64,000 bases of DNA from Macrotrachela quadricornifera (GCA_022393335.1 JAJEKB010021669.1:1-64000); one strand, 5' to 3'. Counted from the stretch's first letter, positions 1 to 12,088 are shown. Notes: generated from the letters alone by a model not told the origin. Program-made: numbers and translations.

Positions 1-1639
1 CAATATCCTTTTCGTTTTGACACATTTTGTTCTGTATGCTGAGTATTGTCAGAGAAAAAGACGATGAGTACTCGAGATTTTGCCTATGAGTAGATTTATA
101 GTGAAAGATTTTCTTGAGTATGTATCTGAGTACTAGACTATCTTATATACTCATGAATTTTCTAGAGTACTCATGCTTGCAAGTCGTATTCTCTGGATGA
201 GTACATTCACTAGGGATGATAGTAATTTTGTTAGTTTTATAAAAATTAAATGAATAAATAAATAAAGGTATATCTATAAATGAACTAGAGCTTTCGGCAT
301 ATTAAATACCGTCATCAGTAAAAAGAAGAGAGAAAAAAGAGAAGATATTATTTGATTATTTGTTATTGAATATGAAATACAAATAATCAATTCATAACGT
401 TGATTCTTATAGTTTCGTTTGACTAGGTATATTTGCAGAGTTTATTTAGTACAATACATAGTCGATGATGGTGCTAGTATTATTATACCATCATCGATTT
501 TCTTTAATTAGATGTTTATTGGACATATATTTGGTCTGGATATTAAAGATATCACAGATATATTTTGGTTATTCTTTGTTTCAATTTGATTAGTTTCCCT
601 TGTTGATTTTAGATTTTGATGATCTTTACATTGTGATGTTGAGTGATTTACAACAATCTTATCATTACTTAATTCAATACTTGATTTTAATCTGTTGTAA
701 AAGTGAGTGCCTTTTTTTTTGAAGTTTGTTTTTAGAACAAAAAGCAAAAAGACCATCGATTTTCTCACCCCTTAATCGGAGTGACAGGTTCTTCACCATG
801 AGATCCTAACAGGTACACCGATAATAATGTATCTCTAGGTGCTCTTGTCAACGATGTGTTGTAGTTCTTGGCAGATCAATGAAAAATCTGTTTCAACTGC
901 ATTGCACAGACCGAAAAAGTTCGGATCTGTGCCTGTTTCTTTGGTATTGGATATTGGAATTGAACGTGAGGCCAAGAGTTCATGACTCCGTTAACCCGTT
1001 CATCCATCCATTACGATTAAGTAGTGATACTATGATGTGATATGTAAAATACATGTATGTGTTTTTTTTCTCATTGTGTCCTTTCGTTGTATATAGGTGA
1101 TATCGTTGATTATATACCTAGGAGGGACATTATTAGTAGTTTTCTTTTTCTAATGTGATATTTGTAATTCGTCGGTCACTATGATACATATCTGAACATT
1201 TTTTTTTAGAATGGAAAGGAATATTTATAAATTGAAAAAGAAAGAAATATTTTATTAAAACTAATTTAAATAATTGAATTTAATCAAAAAAAGGACATTT
1301 TGTCGATGTTTTTAGTTAATTTTTACGAAAATCTTATGATCATTTGATAAAGATGGTTTCTGTTTTCTCAAATGTAGAATTTGAATTGATAAGAAAAAAA
1401 TAATAAATTTTACAACTTATGAATTTAATCGCACATTGAATTCTCAAGAAATGATATCTCATAAATATTGATTATACTTAAGTTCAGAACTATGTTATCA
1501 ATATGTATGAATTTGAAAACCATGGATGATGAACCACGTTCACTAATGGACTATGAGCTCTCTCTAGCTAAGCTCTGTTTGTAAGAGGAAAAGAGAGAGT
1601 ACACTCACCGATGAATGTATTTCAAAACGTATATAAAAA
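1..1639. other. AT-rich stretch without a supported gene
   Basis: No convincing gene is seen. The open frames here are short and of skewed composition. On the - strand about 1008-815 holds roughly 60 open codons that end at TAG; it includes the phrase FFGLCNAVETDF and could be a coding remnant, but I cannot place it in a family. The first 200 bases are rich in short GAGTACT-like repeats. Confidence 0.4.
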
Positions 1640-1855
1640 ATGAATGAATATTAATACAGACTGCACACACATGTAATAAAGAGAAGCATAGAGAAAAAAA
1701 TGGTATCAAAGATAACATTCTTTCTCGAAAAACAAAACATGAAATGAAGAAGTATAAAACACTATATGAATGTAAAGGAGAAAGAATGTCTCGAAAAATG
1801 ATGCATAGCAAAGGGGAAAGAGAAACAGTAGCGAAGGACACTCATCGTCGCTAAC
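1640..1855. repeat. Low-copy sequence with an inverted homologue at 12918-13115
   Basis: The reverse complement of this segment aligns by eye with 12918-13115. Both carry the phrases GTTAGCGA, CGCTACT and TTTCTCTTTC, then CTTCATTTCAT and AAGAAAGAATGTTATCTTTG in the same order, with scattered mismatches. No transposon ends are obvious. It may be a fragment of a repeat family or of a rearranged host region. Confidence 0.5.
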
Positions 1856-2555
1856 ATGAATCAACCTCTTTCGTTATTTACTAAAACAAGAATTCAATAT
1901 ATAAAGGAAAATTATGGTTATGTCTCGTATAAATTATATCAAGCTTATGAAAACACAATGGTTAAGTTGGTTTGTGTCTACAGCGAATTAAATTATTTAT
2001 ATCAATGTAAATGGAACAATCTTATACCAAAATTTCTTCAATTTAAACTTGCTAATCCAGCAATTGCAAATACAAGATCTTATTCGAAATATCAAAATCT
2101 TCTCTTGAAAGAAGAAATATATTGAAAGAAATATCAAATTAAATATATATCCAAAATACAAATAAAATTATACAATGAGTTAGTAAATATTATTTGATCA
2201 TGTGATATGAAAAAAAATGAATGATATTATTAACGAAATTCAATTCAATGAGGATAAGGTTAAATATCGTACTCATTATAGGAAATTTAATAAGTTGATG
2301 AATTTTCAGTATGTATAACAACAGCGAAAAGAAAATCAACGTAAATTATTAAATGATCACCCGATGAATCAATTTATAAATAATAATAAAAACAATGATA
2401 AAGAAACAGAATCAAAAATGATTTGGAATTTATCAGATCGTGAGCTTGCTGAAGAAGAACTTCATGTTTTGTAAATAGGATTGTCGTTTAATTGTCTTAG
2501 TACAATTAATCGTTCTAAGGTAATTTGTAATATTGAACATTTATTCTATCAGTCA
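1856..2555 (+). pseudogene. Decayed N-terminal part of a Penelope-like element RT protein
   Basis: An 89-codon frame (1856-2125) is followed, after stops, by further coding-like sequence to about 2555. The later part reads IWNLSDRELAEEELHVL, a stop, then GLSFN. This resembles the N-terminal 'NLS..L...E...L.KGL.F' segment that precedes the RT domain in many Penelope-like proteins. Several in-frame stops show it is broken, and no RT core follows because unrelated sequence begins near 2556. The family call rests on one motif, so confidence is moderate. Confidence 0.45.
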
Positions 2556-3822
2556 TCTGGCATTCAAAATGGGACGAGGATCCTGCACTATAAAAAATTT
2601 CCGTATCCTACAATACTGAAATCCGTCGGAAACTCTTACGGAGACCTTTTTTTCGTTTTCGAAAGGGTTTTCGGCAGCAAAAGCGTTTTCAAGAATATCT
2701 TGCTGGTTTCCAAGGATTCAGAAACCTTACAGATCTCCACAGTACCGATTTCAATGCTCTTAGAGTATTCTAGAATAGCTTTTCACTATTATCAGAAACC
2801 CAAACACTACTTTCGGAAACCGATTCTTCTCTAAAACACAGACTTGAACACTCAAACAAGTTTCCGAAATTTTCTGATATCCTTAATCATATTTTCAATT
2901 TCGAGAGTCGACAACTGAGTTTCTCAACAAAACAAACAAACAAGTACAAAACCATCCGATTAAAATAGTTCAATATTTTAATTGGACTCATCATCCTTGC
3001 TTATAACTATCTTACATGCTAAACTTACAGTTTTAAAGAGACGATATGTCTATAGAACAAACATAGAAATCAATATTATTGGTTTGAAATATCTCTGATG
3101 GTAAATTTAGAGTTTGAGATAGAAGGAATTTATATATATTCGATCTCACACACATATTGGTACAGGTTCAAAAAATGCGATTTATTTATCAAGAGCCTCT
3201 TTCCTCATCTCAAATATTTAGAATAAAGGACATAAAATTAAGAATCCTAGATTTTCATCATTCACTTCGTTATTCTGTTTTCTTCCGTTGTTTTAGGTAC
3301 TACAGATTTATGAAAATTACCAATAAATTGTTGAAACCATATATGTTGAATATCTTGAGGCTAAGCTCGATGCTACCAAGCGGGTCCACAAATTGCGGAT
3401 AGTGGGACGACCATTAGTACGATGGTTAGCTGCGAATAAGATCAAGCAATTGATCAAATAAGTAGTCTCGGATAATACTCAGCCTTCTTGTCAACAGGGT
3501 GTGGTAGAGTGTTGATTGGCACCAAAACTTCTATAAAATGCCACAAAACCCAAAGTCAACTGCATGACAGGGCGAGTTTAGGCTGCCAGAAGCAAGGCTC
3601 CTTCCGAACCAAGTTTCATAAGCCTTGACCAGAGTAGGTGAAGCTCTTTAGCCTTGAGTGGTAGTTCACCTAAGAGAAGGAAAACTCTGATTTCAAACCA
3701 AGGGCAGATGAGGTTCTTAGTCATGATAGACAACTCATCTAAGAGAGAAAACTCAGATGACAAACACTGACCAACCCGCCTAGCCAGCGTGGTGTTTTAA
3801 TGGCTATACAACCCCTCCCCCC
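2556..3822. other. Unassigned repeat-like sequence and probable 5' region of a + strand RTE LINE
   Basis: No gene is supported from 2556 to about 3560. From about 3560 the composition shifts to more GC-rich sequence ending in a CCCCTCCCCCC run just before the ATG at 3823. This is probably the 5' untranslated part of the RTE element that follows, but its exact start cannot be fixed. Confidence 0.35.
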
Positions 3823-5960
3823 ATGACAACACATACACTTGAAATTGATGCCGGCTCGTTCGTCGCCCGGAATAACAAGAACCGCGTTTGTAAATTCGGC
3901 AGTGGGTCACAAATGATAAGTATGCTACAGATGCCAATCCACAATAACAAACCAAGTCACCGAAACAAACTCAAGAACAACAAATCCAACAAAAGCAACA
4001 AACCAAGTCACAGCTCTCCAAACCTAATAAACATGCATATCTGTACCTACAATATAAGGACATTCAGAGAAGAAGAAATATCAAAAATAAAATGGGATAC
4101 TATAGGAATAAGTGAGACAAAATGTAAGGGTGAACACCTAATAAAATTAAAAAGTGGTCACACGCTCTATATATGTGGAAACGTCAATGATAATAGAAAT
4201 GGCGTAGGTTTTCTGATATATAAAAAACTTCAAGACAAAATAATAAGTATAAGAGATATAAATTAAAGTTTAGCCCAACTAACTTTGCAAATAAACCAAA
4301 GATACAAAATGAAAATAATTCAAGTTTATGCACCAACAACAAGCCATGACGATCAAGCAATCATCGAAATCTATCGAGAAATCGAAAACTTGTTAAACAA
4401 AGACAAAACATATTTCATCATTATAATGGGCAATTTTAATGCAAAGGTAAGAAAGCAAGAAAGATAACAAGGAAACAGCTATAGGAAATTTTGGAATAGG
4501 AGATAGAAATGAGAGAGGAAAAATGCTAATTGACTTCGCATTAAAAAAACAATATCCGAATAACAAACAGCTTCTTCTACAAAAAGTCTCATAGGAAATG
4601 GACCTAGAGAGGGCCAAATAACTCTGTAAAAAATGAAATTGATTTTATCCTAACCAATAAAATACATATCTTGAAAAATGTTGAAATTCTAAATTCAATC
4701 AAAACAGAAAATGATCATAGAATGGTTAGAGGAAAAATAAGCATTAACACTAAACATGAAAGAAGAAAGTTAATTCTTAAAAAAAAATTACAAATAAATA
4801 ACGACATACTTACAACAAAGAAAAAAGAATTTGAAACAAAAATTGATCGAAAGATAAAAACACAAAAGAAATGAGTTTAGATGAAATAAACGACGCTCTA
4901 ACAAAAATAATTGTTGATACTACAGAAAAACTTACGAAGGAATCACCTACGAATCAGTACCCATTCAAAATATCAGATAAAACACGAAAATTAATCGAAA
5001 AAAGAAAAAAATTAAATGCAAACACAAATCACATCGAGTTCACAAAACTAAACAAGACGATCAAGAAAAAAATACGAACAGGAAAAAGAATCTACAACAT
5101 TAAAATAATTCAAAATATAATTGAAAATAATAAAAGCTTAAAAAAATATCTCATTTGGACAAAACCAAGTAATTTCCTTAAAAGATAAAGACGAAAATAT
5201 TTTATATGATAGACATGAAATGAGTAATAGAATAAAATAGTTCTATGAAGACCTATACGATACAAAAATAATAATCAAGATAAACAAAGTAGAAAGCAAT
5301 TATGAACATGAAAATGGTATTTTTGATATGATATTAGAAGAAATAGAAATGGCACTTAAATCAATGCCAAACAACAAAGCTTCAGATTCAGATCACATAA
5401 CTACTGACATGAATAAAAAATGGAGGAACAACTGTTCTAAGAATCATTCAAGAACTTTTTAATAGATGCCTAAAAGAAAAGAAGATACCACAAGATTGGA
5501 ACAACGCAAACACCATCCTCATATACGAAAAAGGAGATCATACCGATCTAAAAAATTATAGAACAATTAGCCTCCTCTCACATCTCTACATATTATTTAC
5601 CAAAATTTTAATCACCAGGCTAAAGAACAAACTAGAAACCATAGAAGATAGAGAACAAGCAGGATTTAAAAAGAGATTCTCTACCATTGTTCACATTCAT
5701 ACTCTAAATCAAATATTAGAAAAAACAAAAGAATTGAATTTACCACTCTGTATGGTATTCATAGATTATGAAAAGGCATTTGTCACTCTGGAAAAGCCAA
5801 CAATCATTGAAAGCTTAGAAAATCAACATATTGAAAAAGAATATATCGATTTAATCAAATACATATACGATAACGCTGAAACTTCTATATTTTTTCATAA
5901 TATTGAAAGAAATATAAAAATAAATAAAGAAATAAGACAAGGAGATACCATGTCCTCAAT
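3823..5960 (+). pseudogene. Decayed RTE-type LINE (endonuclease + RT)
   Basis: Fragments in shifting frames follow the order of an RTE-class LINE protein. An APE-type endonuclease comes first (CTYNIRTF, ISETKCKG, GVGFLIYKK, then IQVYAPTT and IIMGNFNAKV in the next frame), followed by a linker and an RT with QAGFKKRFST, MVFIDYEKAF and IRQGDTMSS. The normal protein is about 1000 residues in one frame. Here at least six frames are used and the motif C region (F/YADD) is missing, because sequence after about 5960 belongs to another repeat. Codon use is far more A-rich than in the second RTE copy at 7.3-10 kb, so this is a different, older family member. Confidence 0.75.
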
Positions 5961-5984
5961 TCTCTTTATTACACAGCAGTGGGC

Positions 5985-6925
5985 AGATTTCCAAAAAAGA
6001 AAATCTCCGAAATTACTTCCATTCTCTGGAGTAAAGATCCTCAAATCTACGCTTATTTTATCATATCTATACCGTATAAACATGGAAATTATGGAAATTT
6101 CTTAGTAACTACACTGTAAAAAAAATAGGAACTTTACCAAACCTCAAAAAAAGATTCGGTAGATGACAAAAAGCTTGCAAATGTGTTCAAAGTTTAAAAA
6201 AAAGAATAAAAAAATACAAAGAACCCTTTAAAGGATCTTATCGTGTGCCCAGGTGAAGATTCTTTTTTCTTCGAAACCTTTTTTAAGTTTCGTAGACCAA
6301 AAAATAGGTTTTGTAGAAAAACATGAAACCTTTAGAGTTTCGTATTAGATATAATAGTTTTACACGAAACCCAGTACGAAACTCTAAAAGTTTCATGTTT
6401 TTCTACAAAACCATTTTTTTTGGTCTACGAAACTTAAAAAAGGTTTCGAAGAAAAAAGAATCTTCACCTGGGCACACGATAAGATCCTTTAAAGGGTTCT
6501 GTGTATTTTTTTATTCTTTTTTTTTAAACTTTGAACGCATTTGCAAGCTTTTTGTCATCTACCGAACCTTTTTTTGAGGTTCGATAAAGTTTCTATTTTT
6601 TTACGGTGTACCGAAATTTCCTGGTAATTACCGAAATTATTAAGAATTCTTCTATTCTCTGGGGTAGTGATCCTCGAATAGATACTTTTATTGTTTATAT
6701 GCATATGATATAATGATGGAAATTTCCATAATTTCTTGATAATTTGTTTTGTGATACATTTGGGGTTTGTGAAAGAGTGCGGAAATTTCCAAATATTTGG
6801 CGTAATTTCTTTCGTTTAATGTTAAGTATAGAAATTTTTTCTCAAAGGGATTTATGCCTTTTATTAGCATATGCAAATTTTGGTATTTTCGGAAGTTTCC
6901 TTTTTTTGGAAATCTGAACATACCT
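5985..6925. repeat. Nested inverted/direct repeat unit around a MITE
   Basis: The outer segments 5985-6018 and 6878-6917 are inverted copies sharing CAGATTTCCAAAAAAG. Inside them 6018-6110 and 6640-6740 are direct copies that share ATTCTCTGG(A/G)GTA, GATCCTC(A/G)AAT and ATGGAAATT. The pattern suggests an inverted-repeat element in which one segment was duplicated, with the 6112-6608 MITE inserted between the copies. Confidence 0.45.
6112..6608. mobile_element. Palindromic Tc1/mariner-like MITE
   Basis: A 497-bp near-perfect palindrome centred near 6360 begins CACTGTAAAAA and ends TTTTTACGGTG, flanked by TA on both sides (6110-6111 and 6609-6610). CACTG ends and a TA target duplication are typical of Tc1/mariner-derived MITEs. 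Arms match over about 240 bp with scattered mismatches, for example GTGTGCCCAGGTGAAGATTC against its complement in the right arm. It encodes no protein; the open frame inside it is chance. Confidence 0.8.
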
Positions 6926-6928
6926 CGA

Positions 6929-6972
6929 GGGTGTGGGTGTGGGTGTGGGTGTAGGACGAGGGTGAGGGTGAG
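6929..6972 (+). repeat. Interstitial telomeric repeat (TGTGGG)n / (GAGGGT)n
   Basis: Three perfect TGTGGG units plus TGTAGG are followed by GAGGGTGAGGGTGAG. TGTGGG is the telomeric hexamer reported for bdelloid rotifers. The G-rich strand is the + strand, opposite to the Terminon C-rich tails at 31.9, 42.1 and 57.8 kb, which lie on +. The tract therefore marks a former telomere or element junction of the opposite orientation. Confidence 0.7.
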
Positions 6973-7261
6973 CATAAGACTGAAAGTGTTACAAGTCTGA
7001 CGTTCTATTATTTAAGATGCTTAATTGTAACATCTAGACAACCTTGATAGAAAGACGCATCGAGAGTTTGCTTTTTTGCTTTTTTACAATTATATACATA
7101 ATAGTCCGCGGAAAGCTTAGAGACATGATTTCTACGAGAAAGATGTGAGGGAATCCTCGGATGAGCATTATTTGTTTTTTTTTCTGTTTTATTTTCTATC
7201 TGAGAATGAATACATTACTAATCTTTATCGCTACATTCCGATATACATATATGTCAATTAA

Positions 7262-9990
7262 TCAATCAATAGCTTTATTCAATCAAAGTTAGGTTAAAAA
7301 AAAACAAAAAACAAATTTTAAAAAGATAACATTGATGAAAGCACTTCAGCCGTTTGCTCTTTGTATACTATTCGGTTTCTTGCTAGCTGATGCCAATTCT
7401 TCCCTAGCTTGTCCTGGATGAGCTTGCGCCATCGATCTGCGGGTCTTCCTCTCGGTCGTTGAAAGTTGTATGGCCACCACAGAGTTGTACGATTGGTACA
7501 TCTGTTGTCTTCACATCGTACTACATGATCGGCCCATCAAAACTTTCGTTGAAGCGCGTCGATGTACGCGTTCTTGAATTGTGTTCGCTGACAGATGGTA
7601 CTGCTTGCGATTTTCTGGATCAGTTTGACGTCGAGCACCCGTCGCTCCGTGGCTCATTGGGTGGTTTGGAGCCTTTGTTTCTCGCTTTCTCGTATAGTCC
7701 ACACTCCGCAGCCATAGTTGAGCACTGGTAGAATCATCGAGTTGAATAGATGCGCTCGTAACTTGGTGTCCTTCGTCTTCTTCAGTATGTCTTCGATGCT
7801 TTAGAAGCTTAGCCACGCCGCACTTTGCCGTCTTCGAATCTCGCCGTCGATTTTGTGATCGTGTGTTATCATTTAGCCGAGATACGTGTACTTGTCAACA
7901 AACAAAATGGCATTACCATCCAGAGTGATCGTTTCCATAGCGCATTGATCGTTCTTCATTGCTTGAGTTTTGGCCCGGTTGATTCGTAGACCGACTTTGG
8001 CGCTTGTTTCATTGAGTTCCTTTAGCATCTCTGCCGCGGTTTTTACGTCATAGGCGAACAGGACGATATCATCGGCGAAGCGAAGATGGTTGAGCGACTC
8101 GCCATCGATCATGATGCCTCGGCTTTTCCAATTGAGCTTTCGGAATACGTCTTCGAGGTCAGCGGTGAATAACTTCGGCGAGATCGTGTCGCCTTGACAC
8201 ACACCTCGGTTGACGGGGACCACGATGTCGTTGTCGAACAGACGGATCGATATCGAACAGCCTGTGTTAATATTCAAGAGCGTTCGGATGTATTTCTTCG
8301 AAACGTTTTGTCGGATCAGTGCATTTATAATGGCATTTATCTTAATGGAGTCGAAAGCCTTCTCGTAGTCAACGAATGCCATGCACATCGGGAGCTTGCA
8401 CTCTCGAGTGTGTTCCAGGATTTGGTTTACCACTTGGAGGTGGTCGGTCGTCGAGAAACCACTTTGGAAGCCTGCTTGCTCGCATGGTTGTTGTTCGTCC
8501 AACTGTCGAGTCATTCGGTTGTCCAGCACCTTGGTGAAGACCTTGTAGATTGTTGAAAGAAGCGCGATAGGTCGGTAGTTCTTTAGATCTTCGCGATCAC
8601 CCTTCTTCGGGATGATGATAGTCGACGATTTCTTCCACTGGGTTGGTATGTCTCCACTCTCTAAACATTCGTTGAAGAGTTTGGTCAGTACCTTCCACAG
8701 TTCGTATCTGCCAGCCTTCAGTGCTTCGTTTGTGATACCATCGGAGCCACGCGCTTTGTCAGCTTTGAGACTCTCTACAGCTATTTGGACTTCGGAGACA
8801 AGGATTCGATGCACGTCTTCTTCTTCGCGATGATCTTCATCGAGCGGTACTACCTTCTTCGAGGCGAATAACGATGTGTAAAACTCTTGAACTCGACGCT
8901 CCATCTCAAAACACTTGGTGAGACGTGTTCCATCTTCAGCCTTTAATGCACTCTTCATGACGGCCTGTTGACGCAGTTCTGGCTTGCACTTCTTTAGACT
9001 TCGACGGTCTTCAATAGCCGTTCGGTTCGTCTCTTCGGAGAAGCGGGATCGCCGTTGTTTCTTCATGAACGCAACGTTGACGCACATTTTCAGTTGCCGT
9101 TGGATTTTGTCGAACTTCTCGGACAGCGGACCGTTGGTCGTCCAGTCTTACTCGTTGATTTTTCGTTGTAAAAGAGCTTTATTTAGGGTTCGGCCTGACT
9201 GCATCATCGGTGGTCTTTGCTTCTTAATGGCGGTGTTGAGCGTGAACCGTACCGGACGATGGTCACTGCCAATGTTGAGTCGACTAAGGAATTCAACGTT
9301 TGTCACCATAAGTCGATCAGTACACAAACCAAAGTCGATTTCGTGCCTTGACTTGCTAATATTCGTTGATTCGAACGTCCATCGCTTATTCTGAGGTTTC
9401 TGGAAGAACGTGTTGATTACAAAAAGCTTCTTCGCATCGGCGAAGTCGGCCAACAATTCTCCGCTTTCATTCTTGTCCCAGCTGCCACTTGTGAAACTGC
9501 CCAAGTATTTCTGGTTGGCGCTTTGTGGTCCCAATTGAGCGTTAAAGTCACCTATAACGATCTTCTGGTAAGCCGGTTGATCCAAATGTGTTTCGACTTC
9601 AGAATAGAACTTTTCGATCTCGTTCATTCCATAGTCCTTATGGGGAGCATAGATTTGAACGATCAAGAGTGGTGTTTTCCTTCCGATGTCGAGCTTGAGC
9701 GTTGCAATTCGATGCAAATGGATTTGAACCTCGATCACACGGTTGGCGATTCGGCTGTTGATGATGAATCCAACACCACCGACACGTTGTCGACCATTTC
9801 CTTCATCGATAACGAGTTCGTCGCCAGTTTGAATCCATTACGTTCGACTTTCGGCTCTGCCACGTGTCTCACAGAGACCGATGACGTCGTATTTGAATTG
9901 TGAGAGTTGGCTCATGAGCAGATCTTTTGTTGGGGCGTCCTTCAGTCCATATTTGCAGTTGAATGTCAGGATGTGTAGTCGAGGAGGCCG
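7262..9990 (-). mobile_element. RTE-type LINE, - strand, nearly full length but inactivated
   Basis: On the - strand this runs from about 9985 (just inside an AT dinucleotide tract at 9993-10017) through endonuclease, RT and a C-terminal region to about 7325. It ends in a short tail with an AATAAA signal and TTGATTGA-type repeats near 7262-7275, typical of the short tandem 3' tails of RTE elements. GC content and codon use are clearly higher than in the surroundings, which points to a recent arrival from a different compositional background or a younger family. Confidence 0.75.
7325..9980 (-). pseudogene. RTE LINE polyprotein (APE endonuclease + reverse transcriptase)
   Basis: Read from 9980 downwards, the endonuclease shows LTFNCKYG, GLCETRG, VGGVGFII, IVQIYAP, IVIGDFNAQLG and GSDHRPV. 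The RT shows PIALLSTIYK, QAGFQSGFSTTDHL, FVDYEKAFDS, GVCQGDTISP, RFADDIVLFA and YTYLG, with FADD as the catalytic motif C. A C-terminal GYG/VWT region and an RGRPADRW motif follow. The frame is continuous across the whole region but is interrupted by single stops: TAA near 9148 between the two domains, TAA at about 7877 after YTYLG, one in the N-terminal part near 9840, and several in the C-terminal third. The catalytic core is intact, so inactivation looks recent. Confidence 0.8.
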
Positions 9991-10243
9991 ATATATATAT
10001 ATATATATATATATATTTCGAAAATCATATGTAAGAGACGTTATTTAAGTCTCAAACTCTATACATTGATGAATGGATCAGTAGGTTAAATACATGTAAT
10101 TATGTTGAAAAATTATATTAAGTTTGTTTTAAAATGAAGTCATAGTATGTAGAGATTATGAGAATATACTTTTCAAATGTTTATTAGTAAATCAATAAGA
10201 AAAAAGATGAATGTATTGTTAGGAAGCAAACTGATTAAGAAAA

Positions 10244-11095
10244 TTATAAGAAATGTACCAAGAGAAGAAAAATATTGAATAATAAGATAAATGTAGAATG
10301 GAAAAGAAATGAAGAGGATGAAGAATAAAATTGATTAAAGTCAAATTGTAATTTACTCAATTGACCAATTCGATTCCAGTTTTCCAATGAATTACATGTT
10401 TTTGTTGTACATCGCAGTGTTATTGTATCGGCTAGTCGTGTTCGATTTTCGAGGAAAAAATAGACTTGACGGTCTATCATATTCTTGTATTTATATGAAT
10501 CATTGGGACAACGAGCACAAATTTGTCGTGGTGATTCTGTTGATAAAAGAAAACAATTGGAGCACATAGACAAGGGAGTGGCCGTTAAAGGACAATCTGA
10601 ACGAGATGAATTTGAAAATTCAAGACATGAACTTTGTTCTGTAAATGATGTACTGTCATTGCCAAATAAAATATCCAATTGTGCAAAATTTTCTTCTAGA
10701 TTTAATGCCTGAAATGCTTTCAGTAGATTTGTTCGATCGTTGCATTTATCTGTTGTGCAACTGTAGAGAAGAAGTCGACTCGAAGCCGAATGAGTATTAC
10801 GTTCGATGTCAACGAAAACATAGGAAAGTGAAGAATCACTTAGACGATGTTCTTCATTAACATCATCCTCATATTCAACTAGAGTCTCTTTCAAGTCTCC
10901 CAATGTTAACCATCGAATTGATGCGATACATTGTTTCTGTGATTCAACTAAAGGACAATCATCCATAAAAGGTGGAAGATTATTGACATTGATCCAAGAA
11001 TCAACACGATTTGCATCACATTTATAACATTTCAAAGAAGCAACATCGTGAAACGTACCTAAAAATAGTATGTAGATAACGAACAACATCATCAA
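10244..11095 (-). CDS. Secreted cysteine-rich Ly6/three-finger-like protein
   Basis: This is a single 283-codon frame. Residues 1-20 are a signal peptide (hydrophobic FVIYILFLGTF). Two cysteine-rich segments follow: LKCYKCDAN...C...C near residues 22-60, ending in CTTDKCND near 115, then CSNCFLL...CARCPND...CTTKTCNS at about 175-240. The LxCYxC start and the CxxxxCN end are hallmarks of Ly6/uPAR-like three-finger domains. A hydrophobic C-terminus (about 262-283) suggests a GPI-anchor signal or membrane anchor. A broken copy lies on + at 16547-18240, and homology extends upstream for about 300 bp. The function is unknown; it is probably a host gene caught between telomeric elements. Confidence 0.6.
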   Translation of the reverse strand: MMMLFVIYILFLGTFHDVASLKCYKCDANRVDSWINVNNLPPFMDDCPLVESQKQCIASIRWLTLGDLKETLVEYEDDVNEEHRLSDSSLSYVFVDIERNTHSASSRLLLYSCTTDKCNDRTNLLKAFQALNLEENFAQLDILFGNDSTSFTEQSSCLEFSNSSRSDCPLTATPLSMCSNCFLLSTESPRQICARCPNDSYKYKNMIDRQVYFFLENRTRLADTITLRCTTKTCNSLENWNRIGQLSKLQFDFNQFYSSSSSFLFHSTFILLFNIFLLLVHFL

Positions 11096-11307
11096 TTATA
11101 ATCAGTTTCTGTCTGTTAGTTTTTTGTTAGTTTTTCTTCTTTTTATATTTAACTGATAAACATGACTTAGATAAAGATGTATACATGTCTGCTCTATAAA
11201 CATAGACAAAAGTCTATCTCTCCTGTTTATTTTTATAATATCAGATTTTGTAAAAAATTTATTGCGAAATATAAATATGATATAAGAGTTTTATTTTAGT
11301 GTAATAT

Positions 11308-11570
11308 GTAGATCTCGAGGATGAGGGTGTGTATAAAGAATAAACTACTATAACTAGTTTTGATCTTGTTAAAGGATCTATCTTTAGAGTGAAGAGATAC
11401 TATAATCTAGATTTCATTACAGCAATGTAAATCTTCAGATGTTAAAAAATTTAAATGAATACAAAAGAATTACAAGATCAATTTATTAATAGATATTATA
11501 GAAAATAAGAGTTTGAAAGCATTACACGACGATCGTTAAGTCTTTGCTTAAAAGGACTTGACGAGCATGT
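11308..11570 (-). repeat. Eroded Terminon/Athena 3' end (C-rich tail and degenerate hammerhead)
   Basis: On the - strand 11567-11524 reads like a degraded hammerhead (GTCAAGTCC, TTTTAAGCA, AAGACTTAACGATCGTC). At 11330-11310 a C-rich stretch CACACCCTCATCCTC follows. The order motif then C-rich tail is that of the Terminon 3' ends seen on + at 31.6-31.9 kb. It lies directly upstream of the Ly6-like gene. Confidence 0.35.
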
Positions 11571-11925
11571 TAACAAACTATTATTACATCTTACGGGTAT
11601 GTAAAGTTACCAGAAGAATATTCTTTTGAATTTTTGGAATTGTGGTCAAGTAGCTAGTATCAATACGATGATTTCAAAGAGAATCAGTAGAAAATATTTA
11701 AAATGTACTCGAAAGTCGATTCTCACTGTTTTAGGATAATATAAGTTATTATAATCTAAATTTCATTACATCTACGTCGTTTATCAGAGAGCATAAAATT
11801 TTAATGATTTCAAAAAATCACAACATCAAATCATTCTTATCATACATTTCAAAAAACAGAAGTATATCATAATAAAATCTAGTCATCGTTTTCATTTGAG
11901 GATGTGGCTGAGTGAGTCAGGGAAT

Positions 11926-11969
11926 CATTATCGCGATTTCGAATCCTGCTAAAGAATCTCATCAGATGG
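11926..11969 (-). ncRNA. Hammerhead ribozyme motif (short stem III), minus strand
   Basis: On the - strand: CCAT, core CTGATGAG, stem II ATTC/GAAT around an 8-nt loop containing TTAGCA, GAAA, palindromic stem III TCGCGA, then TA and AATGAT. All conserved core bases (CUGAUGA, GAAA) are present. Stem I is weakened, with AUGA against CCAU, and position 17 is A. A C-rich stretch (CACATCCTCA) follows about 20 bases downstream. It is the best preserved - strand copy; a more decayed one lies at 12041-12088. Confidence 0.6.
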
Positions 11970-12040
11970 CTTTGTCTACCAAAGTAACTAATTCTGTTCG
12001 AATGATCAGTACATACAAAGAAAATGAGGAATAAGACGGA

Positions 12041-12088
12041 GAAGCCATGATGTATTTCGATTCTTTCTCAAGAATCTCATGAGGTAGC
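12041..12088 (-). ncRNA. Degenerate hammerhead motif, minus strand
   Basis: The reverse complement reads CTAC-CTCATGAG-ATTCTTGAGAAAGAAT-CGAAA-TACATC-ATGGC. The stem II hairpin (ATTCTT/AAGAAT) and GAAA are kept, but the core CTGATGA has become CTCATGA, so it should be inactive. It is the upstream member of a tandem pair with 11926-11969. Confidence 0.4.

Noticed and set aside
508..768. 86-codon open frame on the minus strand
   Set aside because: Low-complexity, no domain, no splice context or homologue in the window.
6323..6577. 84-codon open frame on +
   Set aside because: Entirely inside the palindromic MITE.
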